From Chloroflexota bacterium (lineage in GTDB: Bacteria > Chloroflexota > Anaerolineae > UBA4142): 34,113 bases of DNA. Position 1 is the first letter of the stretch. The number at the start of each line of letters is the position of its first letter. The DNA lies in contig JAMCRS010000469.1 in the NCBI GenBank assembly GCA_023380675.1, positions 1-34,113 on the forward strand, in the 5' to 3' direction. Made by a program: the position numbers and the translations under genes. Positions 1-8,310 of this stretch are shown in pieces. A model generated the notes under the pieces. The model was not told where the DNA came from. It saw only the letters and a list, made by a program, of their open reading frames with translations, and ran no database searches.

Positions 1-464
1 TGGCGGGGGGCAGTACTGTCGCCATGTTCCAGGCGCTGATCGTGCTCATCCTGGCCCCCTTCGTCGGCGTGACGCTGTCGCTGTCGCAGATCGTCGTCCT
101 GATCGGACTGATGCTGTTGCTGGCGGCGGTCATGACGTCGTTCGGCATCGTAGTGGCGGCCCGCCAGCAGACGATGGAAGGGTTCCAGATGATCATGCAG
201 TTTCTGCTGATGCCGATGTTCTTTCTGTCGGGCGCCCTCTTTCCGCTGCGGGGTGTGCCGCTGTGGATGTCGCTGCTCGCTAAGGTCGATCCGGTGACGT
301 ACGGGGTGGACCCCTTGCGCCAGGTCGCGCTGAGCGAGAGTGTGCCGCAGGAGGTGCTGCGTGCGCTCAGCCTGTATCCTATTGCGACGGATGTCGTGGT
401 GATGTTGGTCTTGGGCTTTATGTTTCTCGTCCCGGCGGTATGGCTCTTCGGCAAGCAAGATTAG
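1..464 (+). CDS. ABC-2 type transporter permease, C-terminal part (cut by window edge)
   Basis: The reading frame is open to the window start (from position 3), so the gene is 5'-truncated; the first in-window ATG is at 24. About 150 residues are visible and almost all are hydrophobic, with roughly four membrane segments. The segment around 'MPMFFLSGALFPLRGVP' followed by 'VDPVTYGVDPLRQ' is characteristic of DrrB/NodJ-like ABC-2 permeases, which pair with a separate ATPase to export drugs, polysaccharides or lipids across the cytoplasmic membrane. The cognate ATPase is presumably just upstream, outside the window. The substrate cannot be told. No clear terminator follows the stop; the next gene has its own promoter at 498-525. 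Confidence 0.85.
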   Translation, partial: AGGSTVAMFQALIVLILAPFVGVTLSLSQIVVLIGLMLLLAAVMTSFGIVVAARQQTMEGFQMIMQFLLMPMFFLSGALFPLRGVPLWMSLLAKVDPVTYGVDPLRQVALSESVPQEVLRALSLYPIATDVVVMLVLGFMFLVPAVWLFGKQD

Positions 465-497
465 GTCCGACTCCGCAACGGACCGAGCGACCCCTTC

Positions 498-525
498 TTG
501 ACGGAATACTTGTAAAGCCTATAAT
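498..525 (+). promoter_or_regulatory. sigma70-type promoter for the molybdenum hydroxylase gene
   Basis: TTGACG (498-503), a 16-nt spacer and a perfect TATAAT (520-525). Transcription would start near 532, at a small perfect hairpin (530-536 ACGCCCA pairing with 541-547 TGGGCGT, tetraloop AGAC). That hairpin would sit at the very 5' end of a leader of about 128 nt, where it could protect the mRNA or serve as an operator. Confidence 0.6.
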
Positions 526-659
526 TCCCACGCCCAAGACTGGGCGTCGTATTCGCGAAGCAGTCGAGGGCATCCGCTGTCGCAGCGACACGCAATTGCA
601 TGCTCAACGCCGCCAGGCGCATCGCACTGCTCTTCGGGCAAGAGGGAGCGTGATACCCC

Positions 660-2801
660 ATGGTCGATGAATCGTCCGGACAGAACGAGTCCTGGGAAGA
701 GGATTCCTACTGGAGTGAAACGGGGGCCATCAAGAAAGCCAATCAGGTGGATGATTGGTTGGCGATCGATCGAGATGGGAATGTCACCGTCTTTAGCGGC
801 AAGATAGACTCTGGCACCGGGGTGCAGACCGCGCTCGCGCAAATCGTGGCGGAGGAGCTCGACGTGCCAATCGAGCGTGTGCGGATGGTAATGGGCGACA
901 CGGCGCACACGCCAGACGAGGGAATCACCGCGGGTAGCACGACGATCCAATTCGGCGGCTTTGCGGTACGCAATGCCAGTGCAGAAGCCAGAGCCGCCCT
1001 CTTGGAAATGGCGTCCCAACGACTTGACGCCGCGCTGGACGAACTGGTCATCCGGGATGGGGTCATCTCTGTGAGCCATCACCCCTCCCGCGCAATCTCT
1101 TTTGCTGAATTGGTGGGCGGTAAGCGTTTCAATCGCCAGATCACGCTGCACGCGCCGCTCAAAAGGCAAGACGAATACCGGATCGTCGGCCAGCCGGTGG
1201 CGCGCCTGGACCTCCCCCGTAAAATTGCGGGTGCCGCCAGCTTTGTTCACGACATCAGGCTGCCAAGTATGCTGCATGCCCGCGTCGTCCGCCCCCCCAG
1301 CCCCGGTGCGGAACTCGTTTCCATCGACGAGTCTTCTGTGCGGGATGAACGCGTGGTGCATCTAGGCAATTACGTCGCCCTCGTATCCGAACGTGAGGAG
1401 TGCGCGGTGCGCGCGGCCAAGGAACTGAAGGTAGAATGGCGGGAGACGGCGCGCTGGCCGGCGATGCGGGGACTGGGCACTTTCATTCGGCGCCAACCCA
1501 CCTCGGACGACACTGTGCGCGAGGAGGGCAAGGTCGAGCCGGCTTTCCGGAAGGCGGCAGTGCGAATCAGGGCGAGATATCGTCAACCCTTTCAAGCGCA
1601 TGCTTCGATCGGTCCGTCCTGTGCAGTCGCGGACGTGAGGCCGGATCGCGCCGTGATATGGTGCAGCTCGCGGGGCGTCTATCCATTGCGCGACGAATTG
1701 GCCGAACTGTTGCAGATGCAAGCCGATAAAATTCGGGTCGTCTATGCCGAAGGCGCGGGCTCGTATGGGCACAACGGCTCTGATGACGCCGCCGCGGACG
1801 CCGCTTTATTATCCCAGGTCGTGGGCGCGCCCGTGCGCGTCCAGTGGAGCCGTGAAGACGAATTCGCATGGGAACCGTTCGCGCCCGCGATGGAGATGGA
1901 GGTGCGCGGCGGCTTGGACCAAAAGGGCAACGTCTTGGCCCTCGCCTACGAGGTCTGGACACCATCTCACGTGTCCGGAGAGCCGCTTCTGGCCGACGAG
2001 TTGAAATCGGGACGGCGAGGGGAACCGCCAGATTGGATGGGAGGCGGGGAGCGAAACGCGCCGACCAATTACACCATCCCCAACCAGCGAGTGAAGGTGC
2101 ATTGGCTCTCTGGTTTGCCGCTGCGGACATCATCCATGCGCAGCCTCGGAGGAGCAGCGAACGGCTTTGCCAACGAATCATTCATGGATGAGCTTGCCGC
2201 CGCGGCGAGGGTCGATCCGTTACGGTTCCGCCTGCGCCACCTGAATGATCCGCGCGCCATTCAAGTTGTCAAATCTGCCGCGGAGCAGGCCGGCTGGGGT
2301 ACACCGCTTGCATCCGGCGAAGGACGGGGAATTGCTTTCGCCCAATACGAAAACGAGGTTGCGTATGTGGCGACCGTCGCCGAGGTGCGCGTCGACACGG
2401 CAACCGGCCAAGTGCAGGTCAAGCGGATAGTGATCGCGCACGATTGCGGCTTGATTATCAACCCTGACGGCCTGCGGAATCAAATCGAGGGAAATGTGAT
2501 CCAGTCGACGAGTCGCGCGGTCAAAGAGCAGGTAACCTGGGAAGGTACACGCGTCACCAGCCTCGATTGGGATTCTTATCCGATTCTCAAATTCTCGGAG
2601 GTGCCGGACGTGCAAATCGTGCTGATCAACCGCCCCGATGAGCCTGCGGTGGGCGCGGGCGAGCCTGCGACGGTGACAACTGCCCCGGCAATCGCCAATG
2701 CCATTTTCGCGGCATGTGGGGCGCGATTGCGTTCCATCCCTTTTACTCCCAAACGTGTTCGAGCTGCTTTGAGCTCGAGAACGGGCGAGCCGGGCGGGTG
2801 A
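660..2801 (+). CDS. Molybdopterin-binding large subunit, xanthine dehydrogenase superfamily (IorB/nicotinate dehydrogenase-B-like)
   Basis: Molybdenum hydroxylase catalytic subunit of 713 aa; the family hydroxylates N-heterocycles or aldehydes with water-derived oxygen. Residues 31-100 match the start of the IorB-like branch (WLAIDRDGNVTVFSGKID, then ALAQIVAEELDVP and TPDEGITAGS). The C-terminus has the molybdopterin site with VGAGEP, giving the expected catalytic Glu at about residue 668, then ANAIFAACGARLRSIPFTPKRV. Length is normal for the branch. ATG 660 is fixed by an in-frame TGA at 651-653; an AGGGAG-like Shine-Dalgarno lies upstream. No [2Fe-2S] small subunit (IorA) is adjacent, which is odd because electrons normally leave through it. 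It may be encoded elsewhere. The substrate is unknown. Confidence 0.85.
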   Translation: MVDESSGQNESWEEDSYWSETGAIKKANQVDDWLAIDRDGNVTVFSGKIDSGTGVQTALAQIVAEELDVPIERVRMVMGDTAHTPDEGITAGSTTIQFGGFAVRNASAEARAALLEMASQRLDAALDELVIRDGVISVSHHPSRAISFAELVGGKRFNRQITLHAPLKRQDEYRIVGQPVARLDLPRKIAGAASFVHDIRLPSMLHARVVRPPSPGAELVSIDESSVRDERVVHLGNYVALVSEREECAVRAAKELKVEWRETARWPAMRGLGTFIRRQPTSDDTVREEGKVEPAFRKAAVRIRARYRQPFQAHASIGPSCAVADVRPDRAVIWCSSRGVYPLRDELAELLQMQADKIRVVYAEGAGSYGHNGSDDAAADAALLSQVVGAPVRVQWSREDEFAWEPFAPAMEMEVRGGLDQKGNVLALAYEVWTPSHVSGEPLLADELKSGRRGEPPDWMGGGERNAPTNYTIPNQRVKVHWLSGLPLRTSSMRSLGGAANGFANESFMDELAAAARVDPLRFRLRHLNDPRAIQVVKSAAEQAGWGTPLASGEGRGIAFAQYENEVAYVATVAEVRVDTATGQVQVKRIVIAHDCGLIINPDGLRNQIEGNVIQSTSRAVKEQVTWEGTRVTSLDWDSYPILKFSEVPDVQIVLINRPDEPAVGAGEPATVTTAPAIANAIFAACGARLRSIPFTPKRVRAALSSRTGEPGG

Positions 2802-2839
2802 CGCTTTTCGCTTCCATAACAGCTGCAGGGTGGGCTTGG

Positions 2840-2861
2840 CAGATCGCACGCGCGCGATCTG
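2840..2861 (+). terminator. Hairpin after the molybdenum hydroxylase gene (weak terminator or operator)
   Basis: A perfect 8-bp stem, CAGATCGC / GCGATCTG, with a 6-nt GC loop. It lies 38 bases after the stop at 2801 and 34 bases before the next start. Only a short T stretch (GTTTA) follows, so it may be a weak terminator, a processing site or an operator. Confidence 0.35.
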
Positions 2862-2895
2862 TTTATGAATGCCATCGTCACCGGAGGGTCACAGT

Positions 2896-3441
2896 ATGGG
2901 ACAACCGACACGAACCGATGTGCGGAGGAAAGATCGGGCCGTCGTTGACGAGGCCTGGATTCAGGAACTACTCGAGCGTGCGGCCGTAGGCACGTTGGCG
3001 ACCGTGTCTGACGGCGAGCCCTTTCTTCATCTTAACCTCTTCGTGTTCGATCGCAGTGTGCGCGTCCTTTATCTCCATGGCGCGGCCGAAGGCCGGACCA
3101 ACACGAACATCCGAAATGACGAGCGGGTCTGTTTCGGCGTGTACGAAATGGGGAGGCTCTTACCCGGCGACACGGCTAACGACATGAGTGTCGAGTATGC
3201 GAGTGTCATCGTCTTCGGGCGGGCCCGAGTGGTTGCCGACCCTGAGGAGGCAAACCGAGCCCTTGAAGCGCTGCTGGGCAAGTACTTTGCGCATCTCCAA
3301 GCGGGTCGCGATTACCGGCCAATCGTAGCAGACGAGCTGGCGCGGACCGCGGTGTACCGGATCGAGATCGACGAGTGGAGCGGTAAGCGCAAACAGGTGG
3401 GCGCTGACTTTCCGGGTGCCTTTTACTATGGGGAACGATAA
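2896..3441 (+). CDS. Pyridoxamine 5'-phosphate oxidase-like / NimA-related flavin-binding protein
   Basis: A protein of 181 aa with the split-barrel FMN-binding fold of the PNPOx/NimA group. Seen: an N-terminal helix then AVGTLATVSDGEPFLHLNLF, the VLYLHGAAEGRTNTNIRNDERVCF core typical of the nitroimidazole-resistance-like subgroup, and VIVFGRARVVADPEEANRALEALLGKY. Such proteins use FMN, F420 or heme; members reduce nitro groups or have unknown substrates. An ATG at 2869 is possible, but GGAGGG at 2883-2888 sits 7 nt before ATG 2896 and decides for the shorter start. Its link to the preceding molybdenum hydroxylase is unclear; they may be co-transcribed if the hairpin at 2840-2861 does not terminate. 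Confidence 0.8.
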   Translation: MGQPTRTDVRRKDRAVVDEAWIQELLERAAVGTLATVSDGEPFLHLNLFVFDRSVRVLYLHGAAEGRTNTNIRNDERVCFGVYEMGRLLPGDTANDMSVEYASVIVFGRARVVADPEEANRALEALLGKYFAHLQAGRDYRPIVADELARTAVYRIEIDEWSGKRKQVGADFPGAFYYGER

Positions 3442-3546
3442 CTGGCCAGCGGCTTTGAGTTGGACGGCGCTGATATTGTAAACGGGGATTAGGCGGCGAC
3501 ACTGGGCTCGGTAAAATGCGGAGGAGCTTGCCGAGGTGCCGACGCG

Positions 3547-3669
3547 ATGGTGCGGCATTTCCGAGACCTTACGCAAACCCAGGCGATAGGACTTGATGCA
3601 CTCGGTCGATTTGATGGCACTCCCGTCCGTGAGGCGCGATGGCCCGCGCTGCCTGAATGGTCAGCGTAG
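3547..3669 (+). CDS. Possible small ORF or gene remnant, 40 aa
   Basis: ATG 3547 to TAG 3667-3669. GAGG lies about 10 nt upstream. The peptide (starting MVRHFRDLTQTQAIGL, ending REARWPALPEWSA) reads more like protein than random translation and lies on the same strand as the neighbouring genes. I recognise no family. It may be a real microprotein, the decayed tail of a lost gene, or chance. Confidence 0.2.
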   Translation: MVRHFRDLTQTQAIGLDALGRFDGTPVREARWPALPEWSA

Positions 3670-3868
3670 AGCCCCCTCGGATGGGGATTCGTTGGGGCCT
3701 GAAAGGGTCGGAGCATAACGGAAAGGGGAGAATTCTGGCTGAAAGGTAGGTAAGTACCCTATGGACAGGAGTCTCTCTTCGTGAGTTAATGGGGAATAAA
3801 GGGGGTGGGCCCGAGAGGCCCGTACCGCTGCGAGATCTGCAATACGGAAGAGCCCATGGTGTCGTCAG

Positions 3869-3899
3869 CCAGCCGTTGCGTCATGGACGGCTGGTTTTT
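3869..3899 (+). terminator. Rho-independent terminator with no recognised upstream gene
   Basis: CCAGCCG (3869-3875) pairs perfectly with CGGCTGG (3888-3894), followed directly by TTTTT (3895-3899). The nearest upstream plus-strand gene stops more than 420 bases earlier, so this terminator may end a long 3' UTR or a small RNA. It also insulates the marR promoter that starts 30 bases downstream. Confidence 0.6.
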
Positions 3900-3928
3900 A
3901 ATTTCCGTGTTTTCAGTGCTGTTGGCAC

Positions 3929-3956
3929 TTGACAAATTGGTTCGTTTCAGTATAAT
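3929..3956 (+). promoter_or_regulatory. Consensus sigma70 promoter of the marR-efflux operon
   Basis: Perfect TTGACA (3929-3934), 16-nt spacer, perfect TATAAT (3951-3956); transcription should start near 3963, giving a leader of about 27 nt. A loose dyad, GTTT (3944-3947) / AAAC (3959-3962), spans the -10. It could be the MarR operator for autorepression, but the dyad is weak. Confidence 0.75.
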
Positions 3957-3989
3957 TCAAACACAAATAGTTCTCTGGAGAAGTACCTT

Positions 3990-4529
3990 ATGGCAACTCC
4001 AACGTCTGTGCCACTCCGTTCCAAGGAACAACGAGAAGGGCAATTCTTGGATTTCATACGGCGGGTTGATCCACATGCCGACCCGACGAGCATCTTGTTG
4101 TTTCGGCAGGTGCATAGGGCTGATCACCTGCTGACCCATGCGGCCGAAAAGCAACTGGAAATCGCGGGACTATCGTGGCCCAAATTTATGCTCCTCCTGG
4201 TATTGCAGGTTAACGAAGCCCATGGCGCAGGCACCGGATTGCAGCCCTCGGAGTTGAGCGAAGTGCAAGGAATTCCGCGTAACACCGTGAGCGAACTCCT
4301 CGCGAGTCTGGAAGAGGAAGGTTTGGTCAGCCGCGAGTTGCACGGCACGGACCGTCGCAAGTTCGTCATTCGCCTCACACCCCAGGGACGGAAAACCCTT
4401 AAATCCAAGCTGGGCACGCAATTCCGTCAAATCACCAAATGCTTCAATGCGCTCGGCGTTGAAGAGCGCGCGACTTTGCTGGATCTGTTGACGCGTCTCA
4501 CCCAGAGCTTGTCCGAGATGAACAACTGA
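3990..4529 (+). CDS. MarR-family transcriptional regulator
   Basis: A 179-aa winged-helix regulator, likely a dimer that represses the efflux operon it begins and is released by a small ligand. Seen: N-terminal dimerisation helices, then the reader helix region SELSEVQGIPRNTVSELLASLEEEGLVSREL, followed by the DRRKFVIRLTPQGRKTL wing typical of MarR proteins. GGAG at 3977-3980 serves ATG 3990. The stop is 1 nt from the first ABC gene start (4531), so the genes are translationally close. Its promoter is near-perfect, which fits a gene kept silent by a repressor rather than by a weak promoter. MarR next to a TM287/288-like ABC pair is a common arrangement; the effector cannot be predicted. Confidence 0.9.
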   Translation: MATPTSVPLRSKEQREGQFLDFIRRVDPHADPTSILLFRQVHRADHLLTHAAEKQLEIAGLSWPKFMLLLVLQVNEAHGAGTGLQPSELSEVQGIPRNTVSELLASLEEEGLVSRELHGTDRRKFVIRLTPQGRKTLKSKLGTQFRQITKCFNALGVEERATLLDLLTRLTQSLSEMNN

Positions 4530-4530
4530 T

Positions 4531-6270
4531 ATGATCAAACTCTTGCGATTTTTGAAACCCTACCAAACTCTGCTGGTATTTATCGTGTTGCTGGCGATCG
4601 CTCAAGTCGCGGCGAACCTGTATTTGCCGAACTTGATGTCCGATATCGTGAATAACGGCATTGCACAATTCGATACCAACTATATCCGGCAAACGGGCGT
4701 CATTATGGTGGTGGTGGCGATTGGAGGCACCCTGTGCACCGTGGTCGGCATTTTCTTCGCCTCCCAAGTCGCGACCAGCATGGTACAAACGATCCGCGGA
4801 GAGCTTTTCAAAAAGGTCGAACGCTTTTCGCTTCACGAATTCGATACCATCAGCACAGCGTCCCTCATCACACGCACCACGAACGACACCACGCAGGTGC
4901 AGCAGCTCATGGTTATGATGCTGAGCATGTTAATCACCGCCCCGATCACACTCGTCGTCGGTGTCATCCTGGCACTGGACCAGGATGTCAGCTTGGCCTG
5001 GATCCTGCTCGCGATCATGCCGATTTTGGTCGGCGTGATAGTCATCGCGGCGTCCCGCGCGATTCCGTTATTCATGGTCATGCAGGCAAAATTGGACAAG
5101 TTGAATCTGATTCTCGACGAAAACCTGACGGGCGTGCGTGTCATCCGGGCTTTTAATCGGATCGACCAAGAGGAGCAGCGTTTTGATGTGGCGAACCTAG
5201 AGGTGACGGATGTGGCCATCCGGGTCAACCAGCTGATTGCCTCGCTGATGCCGGTCATGATGCTGATGATCAGCTTGTCCCAGGTCGCGATCATCTGGTT
5301 CGGCAGCCAACGCGTCGGCGCCGGCCATTTGCAGATTGGTGCGATGTTCGCCTTCATGCAGTATGCCTTGCAGATTCTCTTCTCGCTCCTGATGGTGGCT
5401 TTGCTGTTTATCATGATCCCGCGTGCTGAAGCGTCCGCCGCTCGCATCACCGAAGTATTGGAGATGCAGCCCGAAATCACGGACCCTGAAGAAGCGAAAG
5501 AGCCTACCGGGTTGCGCGGTGTGGTCGAATTTCAGGACGTGACCTTTAGCTATAAGGGCGCGGAAGCGCCTGCCCTGTCCAACATTACCTTTAGTGCCCA
5601 GCCCGGGAAGGTCACGGCGATCATTGGCGGCACCGGCGCAGGGAAATCGACGCTCGTCAACCTGATTCCACGTTTTTACGATATCGATAGCGGCCACATC
5701 CTCGTCGACGGGGTCGAGACCCGTGAGATGTCGCAGGAGGGCCTGCGCTCCAAGATCGGGTTCGTGCCGCAAAAGGCCGTGCTCTTTTCGGGGACGATCA
5801 ACGAGAATCTGCGCTATGGTAAGCAAGATGCTACCGAGGAAGAAATCCGGCATGCGGCGGACATTGCGCAGGCGGCGGAGTTCATCACCAAGATGCCTGA
5901 GGGTTTTGATTCCCAGATTGCTCAAGGAGGGACGAACGTTTCGGGTGGACAGATGCAGCGTCTTTCCATCGCCCGAGCCCTGGTCCGAAAGCCTGAAATC
6001 TATGTCTTTGACGATACGTTCTCGGCGCTGGACTTTAAGACGGACGCCCGGCTGCGCGCAGCGCTCAAGGGCGAGACCCGGGATTCGACGGTGCTCATCG
6101 TCGCCCAGCGGGTCAGCACGGTGATAGATGCGGATCAGATCATCGTCTTGGATGAAGGTCGCATATCCGGCCTCGGCACCCACCGGGAACTGATGAAGAC
6201 CTGCCCGGTCTATCGTGGAATCGTGACTTCTCAGCTCTCAGCCACTGAAATTGCGGAAGAAGCAGCATGA
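4531..6270 (+). CDS. ABC exporter half-transporter with degenerate ATPase site (TM287/BmrC-like subunit)
   Basis: A 579-aa half-transporter: six-helix exporter domain (about 1-310), then nucleotide-binding domain (330-579). Walker A GGTGAGKST is at 366-374 and signature VSGGQ at 470-474. Walker B ends IYVFDD, so Asp495 replaces the catalytic Glu, and the switch residue is Gln526 (VAQRVST) where the family has His. This pair of changes is the known mark of the non-hydrolysing site in heterodimeric exporters such as TM287/288 and BmrCD. The partner is the next gene, which overlaps by 4 nt (ATGA). Likely role: efflux of drugs or lipids through the cytoplasmic membrane. Confidence 0.93.
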   Translation: MIKLLRFLKPYQTLLVFIVLLAIAQVAANLYLPNLMSDIVNNGIAQFDTNYIRQTGVIMVVVAIGGTLCTVVGIFFASQVATSMVQTIRGELFKKVERFSLHEFDTISTASLITRTTNDTTQVQQLMVMMLSMLITAPITLVVGVILALDQDVSLAWILLAIMPILVGVIVIAASRAIPLFMVMQAKLDKLNLILDENLTGVRVIRAFNRIDQEEQRFDVANLEVTDVAIRVNQLIASLMPVMMLMISLSQVAIIWFGSQRVGAGHLQIGAMFAFMQYALQILFSLLMVALLFIMIPRAEASAARITEVLEMQPEITDPEEAKEPTGLRGVVEFQDVTFSYKGAEAPALSNITFSAQPGKVTAIIGGTGAGKSTLVNLIPRFYDIDSGHILVDGVETREMSQEGLRSKIGFVPQKAVLFSGTINENLRYGKQDATEEEIRHAADIAQAAEFITKMPEGFDSQIAQGGTNVSGGQMQRLSIARALVRKPEIYVFDDTFSALDFKTDARLRAALKGETRDSTVLIVAQRVSTVIDADQIIVLDEGRISGLGTHRELMKTCPVYRGIVTSQLSATEIAEEAA

Positions 6271-8297
6271 GCGAAAACGGTAACGGAAGAAGTCAAACCA
6301 GCCAAGGGGGAATGGGGAGCCGCCCTATGGGCGGCCAGGGCATGATGGGCGGTGGGGGTCGTGGGCCCATGGGAGCGATGGGCCGTCCGGTCGAAAAGGC
6401 CAAGGATTTTTCCGGTACGTTGAAACGACTTCTCCTCTACTTTGTCCCGGAATCTGTGAATTTGACCATCGTGCTCTTCGCCGCCATCATCGGAACCGTC
6501 TTCAGTATCGTCGGCCCGAAAATCCTGGGATGGGCCACGACCGAGCTGTTCAATGATCTGATCAATATCATGTACGTCCGAGCCCAGAACCAGTCGATCC
6601 GGCAGCAGTTAATGCAAAACCCGTCGCTCCCCCTGCAGCTCTTGCCGATCCCCGGCATTAATTTCGACTATATTGGCCGGATCATCCTCATCTTGGTCGT
6701 GTTGTACGTGGTCAGCGCGATCTTTATCTTCATGCAACAGTATCTGATGGCCGGTGTGTCGCAGCGGACGATCTATAAACTGCGCAAGGAGGTCGACCAG
6801 AAGCTTTCCCGCCTACCGCTCAAATACTTTGACGGGCGAACCCACGGCGAAATTCTCAGCCGCGCCGTGAACGACATGGATAACATCGCCTTCACGCTTC
6901 AGCAGAGCTTGATGCAGTTGATCACTTCGGCTCTCACCCTGGTTGGCGTGCTTGTGATGATGCTTTCGATCAGCTGGAAACTGACCCTCATCGTTATGCT
7001 GACTCTTCCCCTCAGTGTGTTTGTGGTCGCCGGGATTGCGCAACGGTCACAGCAATACTTCCGGAAACAGCAAAAATCGCTGGGCGATCTCAACGGGCAT
7101 GTTGAGGAGATGTATACCGGTCACAAGATCGTCAAAGCCTTTGGCCATGAGGCGAAAGCGATCGCCGAGTTCGACGAACTCAACCGCAATCTTCGCGAGG
7201 CCGGCTGGAAAGCACAGTTCGTCTCCGGAATCATCATGCCGCTCATGCGCTTTGTCGGCAATCTCGGCTATGTTCTGGTAGCGGTGGTTGGCGGCATCTG
7301 GGCCGCCCAGAGCTCGATCACGCTGGGAGACGTTCAGGCCTTTATCCAATACTCGAACCAGTTTACCCAGCCGATTACTCAGTTGGCGAACATCGCGAAC
7401 GTGATTCAATCGACTATTGCCTCGGCGGAGCGGGTCTTTGAGCTCTTGGACGAACAGGAACAAGTGCCTGAGGTTGCCCAACCCGCGAGGATTCCAGCGC
7501 ACGTGGGGGCGGTCGAGTTCGATCATGTCAAGTTTGGGTACAGCCCGGACAAGATACTGATGCAGGACATGGATATCCAGGCCAAGCCTGGCCAGATGGT
7601 CGCAATTGTCGGGCCGACCGGCGCAGGCAAGACCACTCTCGTCAACCTGCTGATGCGCTTTTATGAAGTCGATGGCGGCAAGATCTGTGTGGATGGCGTC
7701 GATATCACCCAGCTCAAACGCGGTGACTTGCGCTGCATGTTCGGCATGGTGTTGCAGGACACCTGGCTTTTCCACGGCACGCTCCGCGACAATATCGCGT
7801 ACGGCAAGGAAAACGCGACCGAGGCAGAGATCGTGGCCGCCTCACAAGCGGCCTATGCCGATCACTTTATCCGGACGCTGCCGGAAGGCTACGACACGGT
7901 CCTCAATGAAGATGCCACCAATATTTCGCAGGGTCAGAAGCAGCTGCTCACCATCGCCCGCGCGTTCCTGGCCGATCCGGAGATCCTGATTCTGGATGAG
8001 GCGACGAGCAGCGTCGATACCCGGACCGAACTCCTGATTCAAGAGGCGATGAGCAAGCTTATGAAGGGCAGGACGAGCTTTGTGATTGCCCACCGCCTCT
8101 CGACGATCCGCAACGCGGACCTGATCCTGGTCATGAATCATGGCACGATCATCGAACAAGGCACGCACGAGGGACTGCTCGCACAAAAAGGCTTTTACGC
8201 CGACCTGTACAACAGCCAGTTCCGCGGGCGGAGCGTTGATGAGGCGATCGAGTTGGCGCAGGCGCAGAAATTAGGGGTCGAGGAACTAGTAGAATAA
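6267..8297 (+). CDS. ABC exporter half-transporter with catalytically complete Walker B (TM288/BmrD-like subunit)
   Basis: A 676-aa partner of the preceding gene. Residues 1-45 form an unusual Gly/Met/Arg-rich, probably disordered cytoplasmic tail. The transmembrane domain spans about 50-390, with a longer segment around 100-135 between the first helices. The nucleotide-binding domain has Walker A GPTGAGKT (449-456), a non-canonical signature ISQGQ (553-557), Walker B ILILDE with intact Glu578, and switch His609. A Q in the signature together with intact Glu/His is the complement of the first subunit: the consensus site uses this Walker A/B with the other subunit's SGGQ. ATGA overlap with the first gene supports a fixed 1:1 complex. 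Confidence 0.93.
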   Translation: MSENGNGRSQTSQGGMGSRPMGGQGMMGGGGRGPMGAMGRPVEKAKDFSGTLKRLLLYFVPESVNLTIVLFAAIIGTVFSIVGPKILGWATTELFNDLINIMYVRAQNQSIRQQLMQNPSLPLQLLPIPGINFDYIGRIILILVVLYVVSAIFIFMQQYLMAGVSQRTIYKLRKEVDQKLSRLPLKYFDGRTHGEILSRAVNDMDNIAFTLQQSLMQLITSALTLVGVLVMMLSISWKLTLIVMLTLPLSVFVVAGIAQRSQQYFRKQQKSLGDLNGHVEEMYTGHKIVKAFGHEAKAIAEFDELNRNLREAGWKAQFVSGIIMPLMRFVGNLGYVLVAVVGGIWAAQSSITLGDVQAFIQYSNQFTQPITQLANIANVIQSTIASAERVFELLDEQEQVPEVAQPARIPAHVGAVEFDHVKFGYSPDKILMQDMDIQAKPGQMVAIVGPTGAGKTTLVNLLMRFYEVDGGKICVDGVDITQLKRGDLRCMFGMVLQDTWLFHGTLRDNIAYGKENATEAEIVAASQAAYADHFIRTLPEGYDTVLNEDATNISQGQKQLLTIARAFLADPEILILDEATSSVDTRTELLIQEAMSKLMKGRTSFVIAHRLSTIRNADLILVMNHGTIIEQGTHEGLLAQKGFYADLYNSQFRGRSVDEAIELAQAQKLGVEELVE

Positions 8298-8310
8298 TAT
8301 GAGGATTGAC

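Larger units (their letters stand above)
3442..3989. other. 548-bp region without a confident gene
   Basis: Between the NimA-like gene and marR. It holds a possible 40-codon ORF (3547-3669), a GGGCC-CGAGA-GGCCC hairpin (3807-3821), a rho-independent terminator (3869-3899) that follows no recognised gene, and the marR promoter (3929-3956). The stretch 3670-3806 shows nothing recognisable. A short structured RNA ending at 3899 is conceivable, but no promoter for it could be read convincingly. Confidence 0.5.

Noticed and set aside
519..1361. 280-aa open frame on the minus strand across the molybdenum hydroxylase gene
   Set aside because: It is the antisense shadow of a clear 713-aa gene; no Shine-Dalgarno or recognisable domain.
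1567..2181. 204-aa Arg-rich minus-strand frame
   Set aside because: Arg/Pro-rich translation typical of a GC-rich antisense frame; no homology pattern.
5197..6183. 328-aa minus-strand frame inside the first ABC gene
   Set aside because: Shadow of a strongly conserved ABC ATPase; the composition follows the opposite strand's codon bias.
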